Source: Lysobacter sp. K5869
GTDB lineage: Bacteria; Pseudomonadota; Gammaproteobacteria; Xanthomonadales; Xanthomonadaceae
Assembly (NCBI RefSeq): GCF_018847975.1
Contig: NZ_CP072597.1
Coordinates: 4,503,001-4,567,000, forward strand
Reading direction: 5' to 3'
DNA: 64,000 nucleotides
Part shown: in pieces, positions 48,488-56,900 of the stretch
Layout: each line of letters starts with the position of its first letter
Numbering within the stretch: the first letter of the stretch is position 1
Notes under the pieces: model-generated
Told to the model about the DNA's origin: nothing
The model's input: the letters and a program-made list of their open reading frames with translations, nothing else
The model's database searches: none
Position numbers and translations under genes: made by a program

Positions 48488-49738
48488 ATGTCCTTGCCCG
48501 AAACCCTTCCCGCCCTCGCCATCGTCGGCGGCGGCCCCGCCGGCCTGATGGCCGCGCAAACCGCGCGCGCGCTCGGCGTGGAAGTGGATCTGTTCGAGGC
48601 CAAGGGTTCGGTCGGGCGCAAGTTCCTGATCGCCGGCAAGGGCGGGCTCAACCTCACCCACGGCGAACCGCGCCCGGGTTTCGACGCGCGCTACGGCGAG
48701 CGCGCCGCGCCGATCGCGCGCTGGCTCGACCGCTTCGACGCCGACGCGCTGCGCGAGTGGGCGCGCGGTTTCGGCGTGGACACCTATGTCGGCACCTCCG
48801 GCCGCGTGTTCCCGACGGACCGCAAGGCCGCGCCGCTGCTGCGCGGCTGGGTGCGGCGGCTGCGCGAGGACGGCGTGCGTTTCCACGTCCAGCACCGCTG
48901 CGTCGGCCTCGACGCCGACGGCACGCTGCGCTTCGCCACGCCCGAAGGCGAAGTCCGCACGCGCGCGCGCGCCTGCGTGTTCGCGCTCGGCGGCGGCAGT
49001 TGGCCGGAGCTCGGCTCCGACGGCGCCTGGGTCGAGTGGCTGCGCGAACGCGCGCTCGACATCGCGCCGCTGCGCCCGTCCAACTGCGGCTTCGACATCG
49101 GCTGGAGCGAACACTTCGCCCAGCGCCACGCCGGCGCGCCGCTCAAGCCGGTGGTCGCGCACTGGCGCGAAGACGGCGCCGAGCGCTCGCTGCAAGGCGA
49201 ATGCGTGGCGACCGCGACCGGCATCGAAGGCAGCTTGATCTACGCGCTGTCGGCGCGGCTGCGCGAGGCCATCGACGCCGACGGCGAAGCGTTGCTGGAA
49301 CTGGATCTGGCGCCGGGCCGCGAGTTCGAGCGCCTGCAGCGCGACTTCGCCCGCCCGCGCGGCGGCCGCAGCGTCGGCGAGCATCTGCGCCGGCAGACCG
49401 GGCTCGATGCGGTCAAGGCCGCGCTGGTGTTCGAGGTGTTGGGCAAGGACGGGTTGAACGACGCGGCCACGGTCGCGCGCACGATCAAGCGCTTGCCGCT
49501 GCGGTTGCGCAGCGCGCGCTCGATCGCCGAGGCGATCAGCAGCGCGGGCGGCGTGCGCCTGGAAGCGCTGGACCAAACCCTGCGCGCCGCCGCGCTGACG
49601 CCGCCGGTGTTTTTCGCCGGCGAAATGCTGGATTGGGAGGCGCCGACCGGCGGCTATCTGCTGACCGCGTGCTTCGCCAGCGGGTTGATCGCCGGTGAGG
49701 CGGCGGCGCGGGCGGTGTTGGAAAGCGCGGGCGATTGA
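48488..49738 (+). CDS. BaiN/RdsA-like NAD(P)/FAD-dependent oxidoreductase
   Basis: 416 residues. The Rossmann FAD loop GGGPAG is at 14-19, followed by GRKFLIAGKGGLNLTH, LGGGSWPELGSDG and the C-terminal FAGEMLDWEAPTGGYLLTACFASG, which are the signature blocks of the TIGR03862/HI0933-type flavoproteins. Substrate unknown. Start ATG encodes MSLPETLP; a 17-residue upstream extension is unlikely. Divergent from the serine hydrolase gene. Confidence 0.9.
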   Translation: MSLPETLPALAIVGGGPAGLMAAQTARALGVEVDLFEAKGSVGRKFLIAGKGGLNLTHGEPRPGFDARYGERAAPIARWLDRFDADALREWARGFGVDTYVGTSGRVFPTDRKAAPLLRGWVRRLREDGVRFHVQHRCVGLDADGTLRFATPEGEVRTRARACVFALGGGSWPELGSDGAWVEWLRERALDIAPLRPSNCGFDIGWSEHFAQRHAGAPLKPVVAHWREDGAERSLQGECVATATGIEGSLIYALSARLREAIDADGEALLELDLAPGREFERLQRDFARPRGGRSVGEHLRRQTGLDAVKAALVFEVLGKDGLNDAATVARTIKRLPLRLRSARSIAEAISSAGGVRLEALDQTLRAAALTPPVFFAGEMLDWEAPTGGYLLTACFASGLIAGEAAARAVLESAGD

Positions 49739-49786
49739 GCGGCCGCCCGCCGCATCGTCGGCATTCCGGCCTCGGGCGCCCTTACA

Positions 49787-50048
49787 TCGTCATTCCGGCG
49801 AAAGCCGGAACCCATTTTGCCGTGGCCCCTTCAGCCTCTCGACCCAGCGAAGAAGAGAAGCAAAAGACGAATCAACCGACTCGCGCCATCCTCCAACACC
49901 GTCATTCCGGCGAAAGCCGGAATCCATTTTGATCTTGCTTTCGCCTCTTTCTGCGCGCATCGACAGCGGCAAAGGCAACAGCAAAATGGATTCCGGCTTT
50001 CGCCGGAATGACGGTATCGAGGAGGCCTGGCTTTCGCCGGAATGACGG
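49787..50048. repeat. Cluster of 33-bp GGAATGACGG-type repeats
   Basis: Copies at 49787-49819 (minus), 49899-49931 (minus) and 49982-50014 (plus), and a truncated plus copy at 50027-50048 inside a short tandem duplication (TCGAGGAGGCCTGG / TCGAGGAGGTCTGG). The 79 bp between the first two copies are the reverse complement, with changes, of the spacer in the 52.6-52.8 kb cluster. It occupies most of the gap 49739-50147; no gene is seen. Confidence 0.92.
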
Positions 50049-50147
50049 TGTCGAGGAGGTCTGGCTATCGCCCGATGGCGACCGCGCCCTCACCGCACGC
50101 GAGCCAGGCGCATTCGCCGCCGCACCCAAAGACGCAGCGGCCGCGCC

Positions 50148-50780
50148 TTACGACGTCGCCTTCTCCGGCAACGCCTTGCCCATATAGAACATCGACGCGC
50201 ACAAGCCCACGCCCTGCGCGCTCGCCGCCGGCAGGTCGCTGCCCTGCAGCGCGATCAGCTTGATCACATCGCCGGTCGATTCGCTGACCTTGGCCAGCGC
50301 GATGAAGCCGGTCGGGTTGGTGCCGCAGAACGAATTCGCCGGGGTTTCCTTGGGCGGGGTCTGCTCGATCACCCGGCGCAGTTCGATCGCCTGGCTGGCT
50401 TCGACCTGCATGGTCGCGCCATAGGTCTGGCCGGCGCTGTACTGGTCGCCGCCGCGCACGATCGCCACGCGCTCGGTCTTGTACAGCGAGCCGTTCTCGC
50501 CCTTCATCTCCAGATCGTCGATGGTGAGCTTGCCGGTGGTGGCCTGGGCGACCGGGTTGCCCGGCTCGAAGGTGCCCAGCGCGACCGGGGTCAGCATCGG
50601 CGGCGAGGCGCGCGAGACCGGCTCGGCGTCCGGATCGGGCACGGCCTTGGGCGGCGCCGGCGGCGCAGCGGTGGTTTCTTGCGGAGCGGCGGTGTTGACC
50701 GGCGCGCGTTGGCCGCATGCGGTCAGCGCCAGGACGGCGCTCGCGAGCAGGCACACGGCGGGGAACAGGCGTCGGTTCAT
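50148..50780 (-). CDS. Predicted lipoprotein of unknown function
   Basis: 210 residues. Lipobox LTAC with lipidated Cys22; +2 is Gly. A Pro/Ala linker (about 28-60) leads to a beta-rich domain (about 65-205) with blocks LTIDDLEMKGENGSLYKTERVAIVRGG, NSFCGTNPTGFIALAKV and VGLCASMFYMG, the two cysteines perhaps forming a disulfide. Family not recognised. Confidence 0.8.
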   Translation of the reverse strand: MNRRLFPAVCLLASAVLALTACGQRAPVNTAAPQETTAAPPAPPKAVPDPDAEPVSRASPPMLTPVALGTFEPGNPVAQATTGKLTIDDLEMKGENGSLYKTERVAIVRGGDQYSAGQTYGATMQVEASQAIELRRVIEQTPPKETPANSFCGTNPTGFIALAKVSESTGDVIKLIALQGSDLPAASAQGVGLCASMFYMGKALPEKATS

Positions 50781-50946
50781 CGGTCATCCTCGTAACGAAT
50801 CAGTGCCGGCGGCCACGGCCGCGGCGGCGTCCCTACGCGAGGGCGCGGCGCGGGCCGCTCCATCGCGAACGCGCAGCCTAACCGCAGGCCGCATTTGGAC
50901 GGGTTAACGATTTGTAATGAATGGCAAAAAAGGACAAGCGCCGCGC

Positions 50947-51687
50947 TCAGGCGGCGGCGTCGCGCAGCGGCCGCAGTTGCGGGTCCAGGGCCACGCGTTC
51001 GTCGAACACGAAACAGCCGCCGTCGTAGTGGCGCCCGCCGATTTGCTCGAAGTACGCGAGGATGCCGCCGTCGAGCTGGAGCAGGTTGTCCATGCCGTCC
51101 GCGCGCAGCCAAAGCGCGGCTTTTTCGCAGCGGATGCCGCCGGTGCAGAAGCTCACCACGGTCGCGTCGCGCAGGTCTTCGCGGTGCGGCGCCAAGGCCT
51201 CGGGCAGTTCGGTGAAGTTGTCGATCGGCAGGGTCAGCGCGTTGTCGAAACTGCCATAGCCGAACTCTTCGCGGTTGCGCGTATCCAGCAGCACCACGCG
51301 CTTGCCGGCGTCGTCGTGGCCTTGGTCGAGCCAGCGCGCCAATGTGTCGGGCGTCACACTGGGTGCGCGGCCTTGCAGCGGCGAGCTGCCGTCGCGGCGG
51401 AACGCGATGATCTCGCGCTTGAGCTTGACCTTGAGCCGGGCGAAGGGCTGAACGCGGCTGTGGCTGTATTTGACGGTCAGCCCGTCGAAGCGCGGGTCGG
51501 CGCGCAACTCGTCGAGCAAGGCTTCGATGGCCTCGGCGGCGCCGGCCAGGAACAGATTGACGCCTTCCGGCGCGACCAGCGCGGTGCCGCGCAGTTGCAG
51601 GGTTTCGGCGCGCTCGCGCAGGCGCGCGGCCAACTGCGGGGGATCGTCGATGACGGCGAAATGATAAGCGGCGATGTTGACGACCAT
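50947..51687 (-). CDS. trhO: tRNA uridine(34) hydroxylase (rhodanese fold)
   Basis: 246 residues. An N-terminal ferredoxin-like domain (about 1-95) and a rhodanese domain with catalytic Cys181 in SFCTGGIRCEKA. TrhO (YceA) uses oxygen to hydroxylate U34 in tRNAs on the way to cmo5U/mo5U. The protein lacks the C-terminal zinc-binding extension of longer members. The ATG at 51687 (MVVNIAAYHF) is the family start; the frame continues upstream without support. Divergent from the hpf-like gene. Confidence 0.92.
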   Translation of the reverse strand: MVVNIAAYHFAVIDDPPQLAARLRERAETLQLRGTALVAPEGVNLFLAGAAEAIEALLDELRADPRFDGLTVKYSHSRVQPFARLKVKLKREIIAFRRDGSSPLQGRAPSVTPDTLARWLDQGHDDAGKRVVLLDTRNREEFGYGSFDNALTLPIDNFTELPEALAPHREDLRDATVVSFCTGGIRCEKAALWLRADGMDNLLQLDGGILAYFEQIGGRHYDGGCFVFDERVALDPQLRPLRDAAA

Positions 51688-51897
51688 GCCGCCATTGTAC
51701 CGCCCCGCCGCGGGAGCGATCCCACACCCTGACATGCCCCGGCTGGGCCGAAGCTGAACGCAGCGAGAACCTTCTCCGGGACCGCCGGTCGGAGCTTTTG
51801 CGTGGCCGACAAGCCGACCGAACAGCGGCGGACCGCGCAGACGCCGGGCAAGGGCCCGCGCGTCGACCCGACATCTGCGCCACAAGGAGGCGTTTGC

Positions 51898-52209
51898 ATG
51901 AAGATCCAGCTCAACACCGACCACCATGTCCGCGGCGACGAATCGCTGGGCCAGCACGTGGAAGGCGTGATCGACCAGAACCTGGGACGTTTCAGCAGCC
52001 ACATCACCCGCGTCGAAGTGCACCTGCGCGACCTCAACGGCGAGAAGGCCGGCGGCCACGACAAGCACTGCACGATCGAGGCGCGCGTGGAAGGCCGCCC
52101 GCCGGTGGCGGCGACCGAGGACGCGGCGACGATGCGCGCGGCCATCAGCGGCGCGGCGCGCAAGCTGCAGCGGGTGCTGGACAGTTCGCTGGGACGATGG
52201 TCGGCTTGA
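51898..52209 (+). CDS. HPF/RaiA-family ribosome-associated protein, short form
   Basis: 103 residues, a single beta-alpha-beta-beta-beta-alpha domain as in HPF/YfiA. It would bind the 30S decoding region and preserve idle ribosomes. AAGGAGG sits 7-8 nt before the ATG, an unusually strong site for this genome, suggesting high expression. It starts MKIQLNTDHH. The C-terminus (LDSSLGRW) lacks the dimerising domain of long HPF. Confidence 0.88.
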   Translation: MKIQLNTDHHVRGDESLGQHVEGVIDQNLGRFSSHITRVEVHLRDLNGEKAGGHDKHCTIEARVEGRPPVAATEDAATMRAAISGAARKLQRVLDSSLGRWSA

Positions 52210-52371
52210 GCCTGTTTCGCGCGCCGGCCTAGCGCCGTCGCGCCCTCCCCCACCGCGACGGCGCGTCCCGCCGTCTTCCTTTCCCCCGCAACGGCGATCC
52301 GGAGGCGCCCGTTCTTATCGCTACGGTTGCACAGACAGCGCGATGCGCACGCGTCGCGCGTTCGACGGCAG

Positions 52372-52389
52372 CGGCGGCCTAGGCCGCCG
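52372..52389. repeat. Perfect 18-bp palindrome
   Basis: CGGCGGCCTAGGCCGCCG, with no spacer, lies 16 bp before the terminator hairpin of the hpf-like gene. It may be a second terminator stem or a protein site; no function can be read. Confidence 0.7.
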
Positions 52390-52404
52390 TCCCTCTCCAC
52401 CGCC

Positions 52405-52434
52405 ACGGCGGCCGCGCGCAGCGGCCGCCGTTTT
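52405..52434 (+). terminator. Rho-independent terminator downstream of the hpf-like gene
   Basis: An 11-bp perfect stem (ACGGCGGCCGC with its complement) has a GCGCA loop and ends in TTTTCG. It is about 195 bp beyond the stop codon, so the message has a long 3' tail including the 18-bp palindrome. Confidence 0.8.
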
Positions 52435-52502
52435 CGCATCCGCAACCGTTTCGGCGCGCCCGCGTCGCCGCCATTTTCGCAACCGTTCCGGCGCCCTCGA
52501 CA

Positions 52503-52996
52503 CCGTCATTCCGGCGAAAGCCGGAATCCATTTTGCGGTCGCCTCTGTCGTCGCCGAGGCGAAGAGAAGCAGAAGCAAGATCAAAATGGATTCCGGCTTT
52601 CGCCGGAATGACGGGGATGGGAGAGCGGCGCGAGTCGACTGATTGTTCTTTCGCTTCTCTTCCTCGCCGGGTCGAGAGGCTGAAGAGGCAACGGCAATAT
52701 GGGTTCCGGCTTTCGCCGGAATGACGGGGGTGGGAGAGCGGCGCGAGTCGACTGATTGTTCTTTCGCTTCTCTTCCTCGCCGGGTCGAGAGGCTGAAGAG
52801 GCAACGGCAAAATGGGTTCCGGCTTGCGCCGGAATGACGATGCAAGGGGGCTTGTGCCGGAAGGTGATGATGCGGCGGGCGGCCGCTCAATCGCCCGCCT
52901 TCTTCAGCGCGCACAGTCGCCGCCGTTCTCGTCCGCGCAATCGTTTCGGCGGCGCGCCCCACGCCGTCATTCCGGCGAAAGCCGGAATCCATTTTG
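52503..52996. repeat. Cluster of 33-bp repeats with tandem 113-bp duplication
   Basis: Copies at 52503-52535 (minus), 52582-52614, 52695-52727 and 52808-52840 (all plus) and 52964-52996 (minus). A 113-bp unit (80-bp spacer plus 33-bp repeat) is duplicated in tandem at 52618-52730 and 52731-52843. All full copies contain the GGCGAAAGCC hairpin or a one-base variant. Apart from this cluster and the terminator, 52210-53151 has no gene. Confidence 0.92.
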
Positions 52997-53151
52997 ATCT
53001 TGCTCCGACGCCCCGTTCGGCTCCGCCTACAACCGCTCCCATTCGCGACCGTCGCCGTCCGCGCTTGCGCGAAGTCTCGCCTCGATGCCTTCCGCCTCAA
53101 ACCGTCCGCAGCGCCATCGCGACCGAAACCCTGACAACTCAGCGCCGCGAC

Positions 53152-53823
53152 TCACCGCTTCGTCGTCACCGCCCGCCGCAGATTGTTGCGCGCCGCCGCG
53201 TCGTAGCGCTGATGGAAGAAATCGCTGAGGAAGATCCGTTCGCGCTTGAGCAGCGCCTTGAGGAAACGTCGCCGGTTGAGCCGGAACAGCGGCCCGGGCA
53301 CGTGGCCGCGGTACTCCGAGGCGATGCCGCGGTCGTAGGCGTCGAACACCGCCGGTTCGGCGCCGAGGATGGCCATGTCGCCGTCGAGGAACAAACGCAC
53401 CTGCTCGCCGACGTCGTCGCGGGCGATGGCGCCATGGCGCGCGGTCAGCTCGATGAGTTCGGCGACGAAGTCCGCGTCGATGCCCGCCTCGGGCAGCCAG
53501 CGCGCGATGTGCTCGCGCGCGAGCAGCGCCGAACGCGCTTCGTTGTCGCGGCGACCGGCTTCGTAGACAGCGTCGTGGTACAGCACGGCCAGCGCCGTTT
53601 CGCGCGGCCGTTCCCAGCCCGGCCCGGCGGCCACGTCCGCGTAATGGCGCAGCACCTCGGCGACGTGGCCGATGTTGTGGTACGCGCGCGGCGGCGCGGC
53701 GTAGGCGGCTTGCAGCGCGGCGAGTTGTTCCGCCGGCAGTCGCAGCGGCAGCAGCGCGAGCGAGGCGTCGCCGAGGCGGTCCTTGGCGGCGCTGGCGAAG
53801 GCGGGCGTGGCGGGGTCGGACAT
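53152..53823 (-). CDS. HD-domain-like predicted metal-dependent phosphohydrolase
   Basis: 223 residues, all-helical. Metal-site blocks of the YfbR/PA4606-type family are present: YHNIGHVAEVL, LAVLYHDAVY, ELTARHG and FLDGDMAILGAEPAVFDAY. The substrate is unknown; nucleotide-like substrates are usual for HD proteins. The start ATG encodes MSDPATPAF; an alternative ATG 13 codons upstream (53862) gives an atypical Pro/Ser-rich leader. Confidence 0.85.
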   Translation of the reverse strand: MSDPATPAFASAAKDRLGDASLALLPLRLPAEQLAALQAAYAAPPRAYHNIGHVAEVLRHYADVAAGPGWERPRETALAVLYHDAVYEAGRRDNEARSALLAREHIARWLPEAGIDADFVAELIELTARHGAIARDDVGEQVRLFLDGDMAILGAEPAVFDAYDRGIASEYRGHVPGPLFRLNRRRFLKALLKRERIFLSDFFHQRYDAAARNNLRRAVTTKR

Positions 53824-53877
53824 CGCGGCGGAATCGCTGGGGGATGGCGCCCATCTTGGCATCAAACGACTCCCCAT

Positions 53878-53905
53878 AAAAAAGCGGGCGCCCGAAGGCG
53901 CCCGC
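53878..53905 (-). terminator. Rho-independent terminator of the giant adhesin gene
   Basis: Perfect 9-bp stem GCGGGCGCC with its complement, UUCG tetraloop on the minus strand, then TTTTTT. It lies 23 bp after the adhesin stop. It also forms the upstream border of the HD gene, whose promoter must lie between it and 53823 or be absent. Confidence 0.92.
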
Positions 53906-53927
53906 CGTTGCTCGTTTCCCGCGTCGA

Positions 53928-56900
53928 TCAGTACTTCTTCTCGACGTTGATCATGAAGCTGTTGTCGTCGTCGTTGCCGCTGCCGAACAGGCCGCGGTAC
54001 TCCAGACGCAGCGCCCAATCGCGCTCGGTCTGCAGCACCGCGCCCAGGCCGAACACGAAGCGGCTGCGGTCCAGGCCCTGCAAGCGGGCGCGGTAGAACG
54101 GACCGCCGACCATGTCGGCATAGCTCATGATCGCGTAGCTCGCATCCTGGAAGTCGTGCTGGTACTCCAGGCGCAGCTGCGGCGAGAACGTGCCCCAACG
54201 CACCGGGTACCGGTAATCCAGACGCAGGCCCAGGCTGGTGGTGGTGGTGTCGATGTCCAGGTCGCGGTACTTGAGCACGTACTGCGCGTCGCCCGTCTCG
54301 GTGTAGCCGTCGAGGGTGGCGCGGGCCACGTCCAGACGCGCGTACGGGGTGATGCGCAGCTGCTCGCGCTGGTACTCCAGGCCGGTGGAAATCGAGGCGA
54401 ACCACTGCTTGCCGTCGCGGCTGCCGTTGACCATGCCGCCGGTGTCGGTGACGTAGCGGCGCGAATCGAACGACAGCCACTGGTAGCCGAGCAAGCCGTC
54501 CAGGTAGAAGGTTTCGCCCGGATGGTAGCTGGCGTACAGCACCGCGCTGTAGCTCTCGCCCTTGCTGCGGCTGCCGCGGTCGCCCACGTCGGTGTCGTCG
54601 CGGCCGTAGCCGATGCCGCCGCCGAAGGCGAAGTCGCGGCGCAGGCGATAGTCCGCGCCCACGCTGACGCCGCTGGTCTTGAAGTCCAGCCCGCCGGAGC
54701 CGCCGCCGCGTCCGTCGCGGTTGCCGCTTTCGATGGTGCCGCCGGTCCACACGCCGAACTGCGGGCCGGTGCCCGGCACGCCCGGCTTGCCGTCGGCCGC
54801 GGCTTGCTCGTCGCCCAGATCCGCCGTGCGGCAATCGCTGCCCGGGGTGCGGCGCGCGCCTTCGCGGCAACGCGGGTCGACCGAGAAGCTCAGCCCGTTG
54901 TCGAAGCGCGAACCGCCGGTGCCGCCGTCGTGCAGGCCTTCCATGCGCTTTTGGAAATTGCCGATCTGCGCGTTGGCGAAGCGGCGCGCGGCCTCGGCCT
55001 GGGCGTTGAGGATGCCCAGCACTTCGGCGTCCTTGGACGGATCGCTGCGCGGCGCCACGTCGATCTCCACCGTCGCCGGCGCCGAGGTGGCGTAAGCGTT
55101 GCTGAGGGTGAAGGTCGCCACGGTCAGGCCCGAGTAGCCGATCACCGGGGTGTAGCTGAGCTTGTAAGTGCCGTTGGAGGCGGTGACCGTCGCCGTGCCC
55201 GAGCTGGCCGGGGTCAGCGAGACCAAGGCCGCGCCGGTGAACGGACCGCCGCGCGCGTCTTGGGTCAGATCGACCGTGACCGTGGCGCCGGCGACGGTGC
55301 GCACGCGCTTGGGCGTGGCCACCGGCACCGGGTTGACGGTGATGGTCGAGGTGATCGGCGCGGACGGGCCGAACGGGTTGTTGAGGGTGTAGGTCAGCGC
55401 GATCGCGCCGGCGGTGTCGGCCGCGGGCGTGTAGAGGATCTGCGTGGTGCCCTGCACCACCGCGGTGCCCGAGCTCGGCGGCGTCAGCAAGGTCACGCCG
55501 GTGAACGGCGCGCCGGTGGCGCCGTTGGCGGCGTCGAGGGTGACCGCTTGGGTCGACAGCGTGGTGACGTTCTGCGGCTGGCCCACCGGCACCGGCAAGG
55601 CGTTCACCGTCACCGTCACGGTGGCCGGCGCGGAGGTGCCGCCGGGGCCGGTCGCGGTGTAGGTGAAGGTGTCGGTGCCGAAGTAGTTGCTGGCCGGGGT
55701 GTAGACGATGGTGGTGCCGCTCGGCGCCGCGGTGCCGTGCGCGGGCGCCGAGGCGACCGCGACCGAGCTGATCACGCCGGTGTCGTTGGCGATCACGTTG
55801 ATGGTCACGGCCTGGTTCGCCAGGGTCGAAGCGCTGTCGTTCACCGCCACCGGGACCGCGTCGGCGATCTGCACCGTGTAGCTCTGCGTGCTGTTGTAGC
55901 CGGCGTCGTCGGTGGAGCGGATCGCGAAGGTGTAGCTGCCCGCGGTCGTCGGCGTGCCGCTGATCGCGCCCGCCGAGCTCAGCGCGATGCCCGTCGGCAA
56001 GCTGCCGGCGGCCAGCGCGTAGGTGTACGGCGCGATGCCGCCGCTGCTGCTCAGGCTCTGGCTGTAAGCGGTGCCGACCACGCCGCCCGGCAACGTCGCC
56101 GGAGCGATGACCACGGTCGCCGGAGCGATGCTGAAGGTGTAGACCTTGCTCGCGGTCTGGCCGTGCGCGTCGGTCGCCTGGACGGTCAGGCTGAAATTGC
56201 CGTCGCTGCGCGGAATGCCGCTGATCGCGCCGGCCGAACTCATGCTCATGCCGACCGGCAACGCGCCCGCGCTCAGCGAGAACGCGTACGGCGCGACGCC
56301 GCCGCTGGCGGTGAAGGTCTGGTTGTAGGCGACCGCGGCGGTGCCGTTGGGCAGCGAGGCGGGATCGATGGCGATGCTCGGCACCGCGACCACGATGGTG
56401 TAGCTCTGGTCGATGCGGAACGGCGCACCGACGCCGGTGCTCGAATCGGTGGCACGCACGGTGATGTTGTAGCTGCCCGGGACCGTCGGCGTACCGCTGA
56501 GCACGCCGGCCGAACTCAGGCTCACCCCAACCGGCAGCGAACCGGCCGCCAAGGTGAAGCTGTAGCTCGGCGTGCCGCCGGCGACGGCGAAGTTGATGGT
56601 GCTGGCGACGCCGTAGTTCATCGGCAGGTTGCCGGCGGCCGGGGTCATCGTCAGGGTCGGCGCGCCGACGGTCAGGTTGAAGATCTGGCCGACGGTGAAC
56701 GGCCCGTTGCCGGTGCTGGAATCGCGCGCGCTGGCGTTGAGGGTGAACGTGCCCGAGGCGGTCGGCGTGCCCGCCACGGTGACGCTGTCGGCGGTGGTGC
56801 CGGTAACGCTCAGGCCGGCCGGCAGGCCGGTGACGTTGAAGTTGCTGTACGGCGAAGTGCCGCCGGACCAGGTGAAGGTCTGGGTGTAGGCGGTGCCGAT

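Noticed and set aside
49787..50048. CRISPR-like spacing of 33-bp repeats
   Set aside because: Repeats occur in both orientations, spacers are shared with another locus rather than unique, spacing is irregular and no cas gene is near.
52503..52996. CRISPR-like array with 80-bp spacers
   Set aside because: Two of the spacers are identical (113-bp tandem duplication) and repeats change strand; this is a dispersed repeat family.
53027..53854. 275-codon Arg-rich frame over the HD-type gene
   Set aside because: It is an out-of-frame shadow; the metal-site motifs are in the other frame.
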